Assembly (NCBI GenBank): GCA_039707655.1 | Contig: CM077664.1 | Location: 201,618,195-201,682,194, forward strand | Direction of reading: 5' to 3' | Source of the DNA: Elymus sibiricus | Lineage: Eukaryota; Streptophyta; Magnoliopsida; Poales; Poaceae | DNA length: 64,000 nt | Shown here: positions 45,326 through 56,177 of the stretch, piece by piece | How the letters are laid out: every line of letters starts with the position of its first letter | Position numbering within the stretch: position 1 is the first letter of the stretch | Notes under the pieces: generated by a model | Database searches by the model: none | What the model saw: only the letters and a program-made list of their open reading frames with translations | What the model was told of the DNA's origin: nothing | Made by a program: the position numbers and the translations under genes

Positions 45326-46267
45326 CAGGGCCGTCTCTAGGATTTCGGGGGCCCGGTGCGAAATTTTAAATGGGGCTCTAGAATTTTTCAAAAATACTAC
45401 AAATGAAGAACCAATATAGTCAAATCATACTTTCATTTTTATTGTATAATAACTTCTAATATGTGTTATTTCATACAACTATGGGTTACTTCATACAATA
45501 ATTAGAATTATATCAAATGAGTGCTAAAAGAGGAAAGGTAGCACTATATTAATAAACTGACCTCATGTGAAAAAAAAATTGATGTATGAGCACCTATCTT
45601 CATAAAACAGTTCTACCAATTCATGTGATGTCAGAACCTTGGGCTGTAAAGCATAAAGTAATATATAAATTATCAATCTATCTAAAGTATAAAGAATAAG
45701 GCTACAGTGATTAATTATCAGTTATGCTACTACTGTATTGCACATTATCAAAAATAGCTAGACAAGCTACAAAGGCAATTACGGGAACTAATAGCGAAAC
45801 ACTGGCCGCAACATAAAAGCCTAAAAATTGACAACATATAACACTGTCACATACTACTGACATGGAGAAACAAATTCAGCCGAACAACACTAGTAATGCT
45901 TGGATTAAAAAATCCCATCAGATCGATCTGGCCGTGTGTGCTGAAATTGAGGTAGGGAGGGGGGAAACTGGAGATTGCACAAATCTTCTTACGGAAAGGG
46001 CAGCGGCCAGGCAGATGGAAAGGAATCCGCCGGCGGTAGGCGGCGGCGCCCTAATCGGTGATCAATCGCTTGTCTCGCAGCGGGCACTAGAGCAAGGCGG
46101 GCAGGCGATCGAGGGAATAGCCAAATAGCGAACGAGCGAAGCGAGCAGGCTGGAAACCTGCAGCGATCGGTACGTGCAGGACGGCTGTTTCGCTGCTGAT
46201 TTTCCCTTCTAATTAATTGGGGGCCCTGTGCGGTCGGCCACTTTGGCCTGCCTTGTCGACGGGCCTG
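45326..46267. mobile_element. non-autonomous hAT element 1
   Basis: 942 bp, left end CAGGGCCGTC and right end GACGGGCCTG (inverted repeats with one difference), flanked by a perfect 8-bp duplication CTGGAGAT (45318-45325, 46268-46275). CAGGG-type ends and 8-bp duplications define the hAT superfamily. A subterminal GGGGGCCC..GTGCG motif is present near both ends. No transposase ORF was found. Confidence 0.9.
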
Positions 46268-46275
46268 CTGGAGAT

Positions 46276-46687
46276 GTACAGATTGAATGCTGGAACTCGC
46301 CATGTTTGTTACATGGACATGGTAACAAACCAGATGCAAAGCAACAGTAAACAATTGCGTCGACGTTTTTTCTTTTTCTTTCGCAGATGAGATGCGTTGA
46401 TGGTTGAGGCACGCGTGAGGTAGATATGATAGATACATCACACCGGAATTTTTCTCTTGAGCTCTGAACTGCGCTTGTGGTGACATGTTTTAATGGTGGG
46501 GGGGGGGGGGGGGGGGGGGGGGGGGGTCCCCACCTGTATATAACGAGGAAATAAAAGTATGCAAGCGAACGAGACATGGCTGCAATTTTAAGCATTCCCT
46601 ATGCTCATCAATCAGTTTAACTCATTTCCTTTGTAAGAAATCCACAAGACATTCAAGCACGAGTTGGTAATTACAAAGTTAGTCATG
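46276..46687. other. intergenic segment with a 29-base G run
   Basis: No gene seen. The notable feature is the homopolymer at 46498-46526. The remainder is unremarkable AT-rich sequence ending in the duplication CCCTTTAG of the next element. Confidence 0.45.
46498..46526 (+). repeat. poly-G run of 29 bases
   Basis: An uninterrupted G tract preceded by TGGTGGG context and followed by TCCCCACC. Its exact length cannot be trusted from a consensus sequence, as such tracts slip in replication and sequencing. Confidence 0.9.
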
Positions 46688-46984
46688 CCCTTTAGCAGGG
46701 GTGGCGCCACCGTAGGGGCTGGTATGGGCGGCCGCCCCGGGTAGCTGAAATGTACGCCCCAAATACCTGCTGATTCATCATCCATCTCAGTAGGCAGTAG
46801 CGATTCATTTTGACTTAAGTGACTCAGTTAAATTAAATAGTGTATCTCTTCTCCACCACTCCACGTGAGATGGACGAGTGCAGCTAGCTATTTCCTCATA
46901 ACACCTAGCAGTAGGCAGTGGCCCCACGATCATAATTTGTCCAGATCGCCAGCGCTGATGTGATCTAAGCCATAGGTGCGGTTA

Positions 46985-47538
46985 GGGCATCTCCAACACC
47001 GACCTTTAAACCTCACGCATCAATCCGAACTGCGTTGTCTGGACCGCGAAAGTCATCCAACGCGGTCCTGTATCGGTCCGCGGAGTGGTCCGGACGCGTC
47101 GTCTCCTGCAAATCGGAGACAAACGTGGGGAGCTTTGCGGGAGTCCGGACCGCGGAAACCATCCAACGCGGTCCCGTATCGGTCCGCGGAGTGGTCCGGA
47201 CGCGTTTTCTTCCGCAAATCGGAGACAAACGTGGGGAGCTTTGCGGGAGTCCGGACCGCTACTTCGCCCGATTCTGACCGCTCTGGCCCACCAAAACCCA
47301 CTCCTCCCTCTCCCGCGCGCTTCCCGTCTGGCGTCAGCTGCACGCATTCATGCCGCTGTAGAGTGCGCCGCTGCACATTGAAGACGGCTCAGGGCGGTCG
47401 CGACCTCTCACTGCCTCCGCCATTAAAGCGGCGCGCCAGCCGAGGGCGCCGCCCGCTGCACGCCCAGCTGAACACGCCTCCTCGCCGCGGACGGGAAGCG
47501 CACGGGAGGAAATTTGCGGGTCGCCATTGGAGATGCCC
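46985..47538. mobile_element. PIF/Harbinger-like MITE with 106-bp internal tandem repeat
   Basis: 554 bp with perfect inverted ends GGGCATCTCCAA / TTGGAGATGCCC and a TTA duplication on both sides (46982-46984, 47539-47541), the PIF/Harbinger hallmark. Two internal 106-bp units (47041-47146, 47147-47252) begin GGACCGCG. The GC-rich interior gives long but meaningless open frames. Confidence 0.88.
47041..47252. repeat. 106-bp tandem repeat, two units, within the Harbinger MITE
   Basis: Both units contain CCAACGCGGTCC, GGTCCGCGGAGTGGTCCGGA and CAAATCGGAGACAAACGTGG in the same order, with only a few differences. A third partial unit starts at 47253. Confidence 0.9.
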
Positions 47539-47587
47539 TTAGAAGTGAAAAATGGTGACGACCACTCAACCAGGTTGTAAGTAGTCC

Positions 47588-48160
47588 CAAGAGCATCTAG
47601 AGTCCGACCTAGCTAGTCCGACCTAGCTAATCCGACCCTCTATACGTCCGCGGACGCATTCGGACACGTGTGTGGAGAGGACCGATCACCGCTTATTTTG
47701 TGTCTGGTGCAACCACATATCTCGAATTTTATACCTCAAATCCATACTACACCATGCAACTCAAAAGTTGCGTACTATTACCTTCGTCTTCGTGTCCAGA
47801 TACATCCATATCTAGACAAATAAATCTAAGACAAGTAATTCGGGACGGAAGGAGCACTACATAGATAAAACTAGCCTACTACTACCCGTCGGCATAGATG
47901 TAGATGACCTCTGTGCTGGCAGTGTCGGACGGATCTGCCTCCTCGTCGTTGGCTGCCTCCCGCAGCTCCGGCTCCTAGGATGCTCGCCGGAGCGGCGTCC
48001 TCACCGGACCGCTGGGTAACAATGGGTGTCCGCATGAGTCCCGCATGTTAGTCCGACGTGGGGGACGCGTCCGGGCTTCCTCATATCCGCTCCAAATATG
48101 GGATGGGTATCAGGTGCCCGTCAACCCGGACGTATGGGGCCGTTTTGAGGAGCCTGGCAG
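47588..48160. mobile_element. second Harbinger-like GC-rich unit, ends unclear
   Basis: It starts near AAGAGCATCTAGAGTCC, a diverged form of the GGGCATCTCCAA end, and carries GTCCGCGGACGC and CCGGACGTATGGGGCCG motifs like its neighbours. A matching right end was not found. A diverged Stowaway is nested at 47772-47857. Confidence 0.4.
47772..47857. mobile_element. diverged Stowaway MITE
   Basis: It contains ATACATCCATATCTAGACAA, AATCTAAGACAAGTAATTCG and GGGACGGAAGGAGCACTA, typical of the Thalos-like Stowaway right half, with a degraded left end (ACCTTCGTCTTCGTGTCC). Confidence 0.6.
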
Positions 48161-48495
48161 GGTCGAGATTTTATGAATTAGTTTTGTTAATCTTGAACTT
48201 TTTGAACCATTAGTTTTGTTAAAAAAATTAGTGCATCTAGCTTTGCATTTGAATTTTATGAGTTTTGGTTGAGCGGACCTGCATTCGTAAAAAAAAAAAT
48301 TAGACCTTCATTGTTTCGCCCCGGGTAAGTTCAATTCCTGGATCCGCCACTGCCCTTTAGCTAGTGATGGCCAAAGGTAGTACTAAGATCAACGATTAAA
48401 TAATTCACATCCATAGCATGCCATAAGGAAAATTGATGAATATTACATCTGAAACAAAAGAAACCATCCTAGCTCATAGTATTTCAGATACAGAT

Positions 48496-48747
48496 TTACA
48501 TAGGTATCTCCCCTAATGTTGTACTCTGCCGCCACGCTCTGCAGTGTGCATTCTTCCCTTGCATTTCTTCAAGTGTTAAACTTGGCATGAGAATTCTTCG
48601 GCGATCCTTCATCTCTTCCCAAATCTGGGTGCTAACTTTGCCATCATGCTCTATCACGGTCATGTCTGGCTTTCCTTTGCTCTTGTGTAAGGCTAGCATC
48701 GCGAGCAGAATCATAGGAACATTTTCTTCGAGTCCATGGGATAATAA
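48496..48747 (-). pseudogene. orphan terminal exon of an unrecognised gene
   Basis: In minus sense the frame reads GLEENVPMILLAMLALHKSK, then GKPDMTVIEHDGKVSTQIWE, and ends REIPM-like (TTLGEIPM) at a stop. The composition looks like real coding sequence and not a shadow of a repeat. Upstream it runs at once into a Stowaway-like sequence (about 48751), so no further exon could be linked. I do not recognise the protein. Confidence 0.35.
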
Positions 48748-48750
48748 ATA

Positions 48751-48790
48751 CTCCCTCCATTCCCCAATAAAAGGTACTAGAGGGGTTGGC
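48751..48790. mobile_element. Stowaway-like end, partner end not found
   Basis: CTCCCTCCATTCCCCAATAA after a TA resembles a Stowaway terminus, but no inverted partner was found in the following few hundred bases. It is probably truncated. Confidence 0.4.
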
Positions 48791-49846
48791 GCACTCCGCT
48801 GCGCCCATGCATCATGCCAATGATTAAGCTTGTATCAAAATGGCTTTTTGCATTATGGTATTATCTGGCATTCAGTGGTTCGTCATAAATTCAAAATATG
48901 TAATACAGTGGTAACATGTCAGCATATGGAGAGGGGAATTTATTTGATTTTTCTGTATCTGTTAGTAATCCTTATGAGTATGGGCTATATTTTCTGCATA
49001 CTCTAATATCTACAGGTACAGCCCCTCTTCCATAAATGATAGGATTATGCAGACCTTGCTACTTGGCAGAATGGATCAGATTCAAATTTGCTTATGCATC
49101 TAACAACATTCTGGTTGCATGTCTATAGGGAAACCTAGGAAACAGAAGTTCTTCCCTTCTAAAGGATGATAGATGAGCTGTATGCCAACATGCCGCAAGG
49201 TATCAGTGTAAACTGTAAACAAAGATTGAGAGAGCGAAAATTACTCGTTAAATTTATAACGGAAGAGCCTACATACAAATATATGTACCTCTTTTTGTTT
49301 ATCTAACTGACGTGGGAAGACACCCAAATATGCAAGAAACACTAAGAAGGATGTTAGGTCCATCTTTACCAAGTACAGTATGAACTACCAAGGTAACAGT
49401 ATAATCATAAAAATGAGTGGTAAACAGAGTAACTTGAGGAACTGAGCAAACATGGGGTTTCTTTCCCAGGCCTTATGAGGGAACTTGGGTCCAACACAAT
49501 GGAGCTCAAAAAGGAAAACAATAGAGTAGGCTACACACATTTCATCATATTAACATGACTGAAAGGAAAAAGATTTATCATCTACATAAAATGTCTTGGA
49601 GACACTGATGCTCACCCATTTCCCGTCGTATGCCTAGATAAATGGGTAGTGAAATATCTTGCAACAGGTTAATAAAATATATGTCCATACTCTATCTGAC
49701 CAGAAAACATCTTGAATGATCAGCAATATAATATGAAGCTGCAAAAGAAAGAAAAGAAAATCTCAGATGCTGCAAAGCCAGGATAAACCATTTGAAGCTT
49801 TTCATTCTTGGAATGATCAGCAATGTAATACATATAAAAGCGTTTA

Positions 49847-51470
49847 GGGCATCTCCATCGCTGACCCGCAAATTCTCCCCTGCATCCGTCTGCGGACACG
49901 GATGCGGGAGGCGGCCATCCAACGGTGCCCGCATACAGCTCAAGCCGGGTTTCAACTGACCGGACGAAATTCATGCAAACACGGCAGATTTCATATAAAC
50001 CGGATGAAATTCATTACATTTTGGACAATTTTAAACTAAACCCTACTCTAAACCTAATCTAAATGATCGCCAGCGCCCGTTCCCCATGTCCGGCCATGAG
50101 CCCCAAGAACTGAAGCTCCGGCTCTTGCCTTCGCCTTCTCCAGTTCCGCCTCGGCGCTCTCCAGCTCTGCCTCCGCAGCCTCCGCCGTCGCAGCCTGAGC
50201 GGCTAATCGGCCGACGATGATCTGCCCACCAAGCTTGGCTTTAGCGGGAGTGAAGGAGCGGTGGCCTTCTTGGGATGCACTACTCTTCCTCGCTGCCGGC
50301 GGTGCCTGCGGACGTGCCGGCTTCGTGGTCATGGCGGTGGGGCACGGCCGCCGCGGAGCTGGCGATGTCGTCCTCGTCGTCATTCTTGCCGAACACCTCG
50401 TCCGCCGCCTCGTCCATCTCCCTGTAGGCGGCCTCTAATTCTGCCCGATGGAGGCAGTACTGCCAGCGGTCGCGGCGGATGTCGCGGGTGGAGCGGTAGG
50501 AGTCAAGCAGCGCCTCCTGCTCCGCCATGTCCACGTTTGGCATGATGGCCGTGCCGGCGGCGAGTTGCTCCTCCGCGCGCCGGTGCTCGTCGAGGAGGCC
50601 GAGGTTGTAGGCTTGGTCGGCCTGCGCCTGTCGGAACTTGGCCTCCTGCTCCTCCCGCAACATGTCTGTGTAGTGCGCACGGGCCTCGCCGATGATGAGG
50701 CTGGCATGCACCGACGAGGAGGGTGGCGCCGGCTCGTCCTCGGCCGCGTTCTCCATTGGGACGTCGTCGGCCTTCGTCTGCCTACCGGCCTGCCAGCCGG
50801 CGGCAGTGGCGGACATCTCCTTCTTCTGCTCGGACGAGAGGTTGTCCAGAGGGCTTTGGAGCCCGAGGAGGCCATGGCGGGCGTGGTGCGGAGAGGAGAA
50901 AGGGACCGGAGGAGGATGACTATGGCTATGGCCGGGGCTGGAGTTTATATAGCGGGCGGATGGCAATGGGCCGTGGCGGTGTGGTTTAATGGAGGGCGGC
51001 AGACGGACGGACGGGTGCGCTGGAGTAGGTTCCTCGGCATCCGCATATCATTAATGTAGCGCGACGGAAAGTCGGGGTGTCGTTTGAACGCGAAGCAGTC
51101 ATGTGCACCGGGAAGCGTCGCAGGCGGCGCTCTCTCGGCCAACGCGCCGCTTCAATGCCGGCAGCAGTGAGGGGTCGCTCCGCTCTGGCCGGGCATGAAT
51201 GTGACATTCACGCTCTGGAGCGGCGCTGACCGCATCGGGCGAGAAGCGCGCGCGGGCGAAGGAGGGGGTTAATGGTGGGTGAGGCTAGTCAGAAGCGAAC
51301 GGGCAGCGGTCCGGACGCCCGCAAAGCCTCCCTAGTTTGTCTCCGGTTTGCGGGAAAAAGTACGTCCGGACCGCTGAGCGGACTAATACAGGACTGCGTT
51401 AGATGGCAGAACACGTCCGGACCGTGCGGTCCGGACGGTTACGGGTGGTTTGAGGGTCGACGTCCGGACA
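49847..51470 (-). mobile_element. Harbinger-like element carrying a coiled-coil ORF
   Basis: The left end GGGCATCTCCATCGCTGACC follows TTA (49844-49846) and matches the MITE family at 46985. The right part has the same GGTCCGGAC / GCAAAGCCTCCC motifs and fades near 51470, with no inverted end, so it is probably truncated there. It is longer than its neighbour because it holds the minus-strand ORF at 50280-50966. No DDE transposase was recognised. Confidence 0.55.
50280..50966 (-). CDS. hypothetical protein, element-borne, helical and acidic
   Basis: A 228-codon open frame with Met near 50966 and a stop at 50280-50282. It includes SLIIGEARAHYTDMLREEQE, then Ala/Glu/Gln/Arg-rich segments (EEQEAKFRQAQADQAYN, AELEAAYREMDEAADEVFGK) that should form coiled coils, and an acidic tail DDEDDIASS. 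A TATA-like TTTATATAG lies just upstream in minus sense (about 50943-50951). A second minus frame (50383-50054, ELESAEAELEKAKARAGA) continues the helical character and may be joined by a frameshift or splicing. No transposase or DNA-binding motif is visible. Function unknown; GC bias favours open frames, so coding status is uncertain. Confidence 0.4.
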   Translation of the reverse strand: MPSARYINSSPGHSHSHPPPVPFSSPHHARHGLLGLQSPLDNLSSEQKKEMSATAAGWQAGRQTKADDVPMENAAEDEPAPPSSSVHASLIIGEARAHYTDMLREEQEAKFRQAQADQAYNLGLLDEHRRAEEQLAAGTAIMPNVDMAEQEALLDSYRSTRDIRRDRWQYCLHRAELEAAYREMDEAADEVFGKNDDEDDIASSAAAVPHRHDHEAGTSAGTAGSEEE

Positions 51471-51728
51471 CTCTTATATTTCTTTACAGAGAGAGTATGA
51501 GTTAGAGTGAACTTATTTTTAAACTCCTTCAGTTCCAACATCAACAACAATCACTTGTTCCACTGTATCAATTACAGACATGCAGCAACGGCAAAAGGCA
51601 TTTTGTCGAACATATAGCATGCACACGACAAAGTGATAAATAAATACTTAATAAAAAGGAGAAACGATGATAGGTAGATCATTAGTCCAGCAAATAGGAG
51701 GGAGGGAAGTTGAGGTTGACCGGCCTTT
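51471..51728. other. short AT-rich spacer left of the copia LTR
   Basis: No feature recognised. The last bases CCTTT (51724-51728) are the expected position of the target duplication of the copia element that follows, whose other end is outside the window. Confidence 0.4.
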
Positions 51729-53876
51729 TGTAGGGGAACGCGACAGAAAACAAAAAAATTTGGTACAGCGTGCACGCCCAGGATCACTATGGAGACTGCA
51801 TACAAGGTTTGATCTGATCCGTACCGACTCGAAGCGCAGCGGAAGAAGAGTCGGTGTAGATCGTCGGTGCAGATCCCTGCAGCTAGGATTTACAACCTCC
51901 CAACCGCAAGGATGTACTCCCACTCCGGACAGCCCTTCGGGAGGCGGTCGGACAGTCCCCCGGACGATGTCGCGGACAGCCCTTCGGGAGGACCCTCGGA
52001 ACCCGAACAGTAACCCGGACAGCCCTTCGGGAGGACGCCGGAAACTCGAACGGTAACTCGAACAGCCCTTTGGGAGGACACTCGAAAACAGCCCCTCGGG
52101 CAAAAGATCGAAACTACAATCTCTCTACGGGGTTGCACACATACGGTGTCAGCTATCCGGCAGGGCTTCGTCGTCCAGAACTAGTTCCTGCCGGAACCCA
52201 GACAGCCTTTCGGCTCTACGAAACTATTTCGTGGGAGGGAGAGAGAAGCCAGACAAGTCAAATGGCATGTGTATGAGAGCAAGGATGATCTGATTTTGGA
52301 GAGCTCTCTCCACCTCTATTTATAGGAGGAGCAAGGGGTAGAGGAAAGACCAAAAGGACCTTCCTAGGATCTTTCCACCACATGCCACATAAGGGTGTGT
52401 AGAAGATATCCACCATGAGGTGGAAGGACACCTCAAGGAGGCCCCCCCCCCCATGTCATGGCCGAAATTTGCAGCCCCCTTGGGGAGCTCCACCTCCCTT
52501 TCACACACCAAAAGTGGTTTTCTTCTAGAAGAAAAGCCCCATTTGCAAATCAGCCCAAAAAGTGCTTTTCACTATTCACGAAGACATTTTTCTGCGTCCG
52601 TTAAAACCCAAATTATTTCTGTGTGCCTAGAATAATTCTAGCACCCACCAAAACAATTTTGAACGCATTCCGAAACAATTTCGGAACAATGTTTCTTCAG
52701 CGAAAAGCAACCAAAGCGGTTCCGGCTGCTCCGGAACATTTCCGGTTTTTGTCCCGGAAAATTCCCAGAAGTTTCCAGAACACTTCTGGCATCCTCCAAG
52801 AATTTCCAGGCGTGTGCCAGAACCAATTTGACTTAATGGAATACCCTGAAACAACTTTTCAGTTTCACCGGAACTATTCCGGTGTTCTCTCCGGAACGTT
52901 TCCGTTTCGTCCGAAACTTTTTCGGTGATTTTCTCTCAGACTCCCCGTCTGGTATTCAGCAGATAGATGACCCTTAAGCGTGTGACCCTATAGGTTCGGT
53001 GAAGTATAGACATGACCCGGAACACTTTCCGATCAATGATCAACATCGGAGCCGTGGACACCCATATTGACCCCTATACCCACACGAATGAATATTCGAG
53101 TGAACCTCCAGTTGCCGTGTGCTATTACTGTTGCTTCACGATATATTACAAATACCCGAGGTGAGATTTATTGCATCCCCATGGATCAACAACTTGTCCA
53201 CTATGCAAGTTACCTCGTTACCGGTTTTGTTCTCTTTACTCATTTCCGTGTTCCGGCATCCCTGTGATCAAATCACAATGTGTCTGGCCAGACGATGATG
53301 GATACCGTAACACCGAGAGGGCCCGAGAATATCTCTCCATCGTCGGAGGAGCAAATCCCAATCTTGAGCTATCAAGTTACTTGACATACTTTTCCATGAA
53401 CCCGTAAGCCGCCGTAATAGCCACCCATTTACGGATGACGTTTAACAAACCCCAAAGTTCATGAAGCAAGCATGAAGAAACTCGACACTCTCATGGTCTA
53501 AGGAATTATGCAAACATTAACTATCTCTGTGTTATTAACCATTAACTCATGACGAATGTATCTCATAGCATAACATCAATCGGGTCGATTCAACACAAGT
53601 GTTCTACTAACATTGTGCCCTCAAAATTGCCGGCATAGTCATGCCCATGATCAGGAAAACAGGATCATCATGCAATACTTGAGCCAGTCATAGAGGCATG
53701 ACTAGGAATACATTTTCCGTTTATTATACCACACGTGCACATGAGTTTCCCTCCGAGCCTCATGGTTATTGCAGACTCGAGAATCATTGCAGTTATAGCA
53801 TGGAACATAAACATTCATTACAAACTCGGAGATACAAAGTAACTACTATTACTGCCTCTAGGGCATATCTCCTACA
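51729..53876 (-). repeat. 3' LTR of an Angela/WIS/BARE-like copia element
   Basis: In minus sense it starts TGTAGGAGATATGCCCTAGA at 53876 and ends GTTCCCCTACA at 51729, 2148 bp. The ATGCCCTAGAGGCA-type start is characteristic of the abundant Triticeae Angela/WIS/BARE group. A purine tract (CAAGTGGGAGTC) precedes it in minus sense. It contains CTATTTATAGG (about 52315-52325) as a likely TATA region and a short repeat cluster (51928-52095). Confidence 0.82.
51928..52095. repeat. degenerate repeat cluster in the copia LTR
   Basis: The motif GACAGCCCTTCGGGAGG occurs near 51928, 51975 and 52018, with diverged forms near 52053 and 52088, spaced 35-47 bp. Confidence 0.75.
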
Positions 53877-53907
53877 GACTCCCACTTGCACTAGAGTCAT
53901 AATCTAG

Positions 53908-56136
53908 TTACATGGCTTCCCTAACACCAATGGCTGTCCGGTGCTGCTCATGCTTTGCTCGTGGTAGAGGCTTCGTCATCGGGTCTGACACGTTCAGATC
54001 CGTGTGAACTTTGCGTACTTTCACTAAACCCGCTTCGACATGATGTCGAATGAGTTTATATTTGCGTTCAATATGTCTTGTCTTATGGTGCGAACTAGGC
54101 TCCCTTGCCTGAGCCACGGCGCCACTATTATCACAATAGATCTCCACCGGGTCCAGAGCACTTGGAACCACACCAAGGTCTTCAAGAAATTGCTTGATCC
54201 ATACCGCCTCCTTGGAGGCTTCTGAAGCAGCAACATATTCCGCCTCCGTCGTAGAATCCGCTACAGTCTTTTGTTTGGAACTTTTCCAATCAACTGCGCC
54301 GCCGTTCAATATGAAAACATAGCCTGATTGAGATTTGAAGTCATCTGGGTCAGTCATGAAGCCTGCATCAGTGTAACCATTTACAATGAGCTCTTCATCA
54401 CCTCCGTACACAAGGAGTAAATCCTTGGTCCGTCTGAGGTACTTAAGAATACCCTTGACTGCGGCCCAGTGTTCCAATCCTGGATCACTTTGGTACCGGC
54501 TGCTAACACTTAGCGCATAGGAAACGTCCGGTCTTGTACATAACATGGCATACATAATAGAACCAACTGCCGAGGCATATGGAACATCATTCATTTGTAC
54601 TCGCTCATCGAGAGTCCGAGGACACTGATTCTTGCAAAGCACTGTGCCAGGTGACATGGGGAGTAGTCCTTTCTTGGAGTTCTCCATGTTGAACCTTTTC
54701 AACACCTTGTCAATGTACGTGCTTTGGCTAAGCGCTATTAGGCGTCTTGATCTATCTCTATAGATCCTGATGCCCAATACATATGCTGCTTCGCCTAAGT
54801 CTTTCATTGAAAAACTTTTTTTCAATGAGTCTTTTATTTCGTTAAGAAAATTCACGTCATTTCCAATCAATAATATGTCATCCACATACAAGATTAGAAA
54901 TGCTTTTGCGCTCCCACTAAACTTCTTGTAAACACAAGATTCTTCATCATTCCTGATGAAGCCAAACTGTTTGACTACTTCATCAAAACGAATGTTCCAG
55001 CTCCTTGACGCTTGCTTCAGACCATAAATGGCTTTCTGAAGTTTGCATACCTTTCCATCATCCTTATGGACGACAAAACCTTCTGGCTGTATCATGTATA
55101 CATCCTCTTTGAGGTTTCCATTTAGGAAAGCCGTTTTGACGTCCATCTGCCATATTTCATAATCGAAATAAGCAGCAATTGCTAGTAATATCCGAACGGA
55201 CCTAAGCATAGCTACGGGCGAGAAAGTCTCGTCGTAGTCCACTCCTGGAACTTGCTTGAACCCTTTCGCGACAAGTCTAGCTTTGTGGATAGTAATGTTA
55301 CCATCCGCGTCCGTCTTTCTTTTGAAAATCCATTTACAACCGATGGGTTTTATGCCCTCTGGAAGTTCTTCCAAGTTCCAAACTTGGTTTTCGTACATGG
55401 ATTCCATCTCGGATTTCATGGCCTTGTGCCATTCCTTTGAGCTGGGCCCCGCCATCGCTTCCTTGTAGTGCGCAGGTTCATCGTCTTCAAGAATGAAGAT
55501 TTCATTATGAAACCATTCAGGTGGCTGGATAGCCCTACCTGATCTGCGCGGTTCAGTTACAACATGGTCTGAAGTTTCCGCATCACATGCGACAACTTCC
55601 GGCTCGGTTGTAGGGATAATTAGCGGAATTTCTTCCGGTTCCTTAGCCATATCAACGGTTGCCGAAGATTCACTAATCTCATTAAGTTGTACTGTCCTCC
55701 CACTTGGTTCTTTAGCGAGAAACTCTTTCTCAAGAAAGACTCCGCTTTTAGCGACAAACACTTTGTGCTCGGAGGGTAGGTAGAAGGAATACCCAACTGT
55801 TTCTTTTGGATAACCTACAAAGTTACATTTGTCTGATCTGGGATCGAGTTTGGTTGGTTGTAAACGTTTTACATGTGCCTCACATCCCCAAATTTTAAGA
55901 TGCGACAAACTGGGTTTCCTCCCATTCCACATCTCATGTGGTGTCGTCTTAACAGACTTAGACGGTGCTCTGTTTAGTGTGTGAGCGGCAGTTTCTAGTG
56001 CGTGACCCCAAAAAGATATCGGCAGATCTGTAAGAGACATCATTGACCTTACCATGTCTAACAGGGTTCGGTTACATCTTTCCGACACTCCGTTTCGCTG
56101 TGGAGTCCCGGGAGGCGTAAGTTGTGAAACAATTCC
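53908..56136 (-). pseudogene. copia pol 3' part: integrase end, reverse transcriptase, RNase H
   Basis: In minus sense it enters within integrase (GIVSQLTPPGTPQRNGVSER). It then has the integrase C-terminal part, a linker, reverse transcriptase ([49 protein letters not shown]) and RNase H (YTDAGFMTDPDDFKSQSGY, ADSTTEAEYVAASEAS), ending at 53908. This part has no internal stop. Gag, protease and the integrase core are missing because a LINE abuts at about 56137. The element's 3' LTR follows within about 30 bp. Confidence 0.88.
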
Positions 56137-56177
56137 AAGGTAGCACAACATAAAAGTACAGTACGGGAGGGTTCTGC

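Larger units (their letters stand above)
46696..48352. mobile_element. non-autonomous hAT element 2 with nested MITEs
   Basis: The left end CAGGGGTGGCGCC and the right end GGATCCGCCACTG are partly inverted (CAG-GGTGGCG/CGCCACTG). Both are flanked by a perfect 8-bp duplication CCCTTTAG (46688-46695, 48353-48360). Subterminal CGCCCCGGGTA motifs occur in both halves (46732-46743 and about 48317-48327). Inside lie a Harbinger-like MITE (46985-47538), a second related GC-rich unit (about 47590-48160) and a degraded Stowaway. The element's own sequence is mostly the two ends. Confidence 0.82.
48361..49843. other. low-copy-looking region with one exon-like ORF, otherwise nothing seen
   Basis: Apart from the minus-strand exon-like segment at 48496-48747 and a Stowaway-like start at 48751, no feature was recognised. 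It may be the remnant of a gene or intron sequence. Confidence 0.4.

Noticed and set aside
47006..47542. 188-codon ORF and its neighbours in the Harbinger MITE
   Set aside because: Open frames caused by the GC-rich 106-bp tandem repeat; the element is a MITE with clear ends and no coding need.
49712..49832. Repeated GAATGATCAGCAAT sequence (two copies about 95 bp apart)
   Set aside because: Only about 20 bp shared and no wider duplication visible; not enough for a feature.
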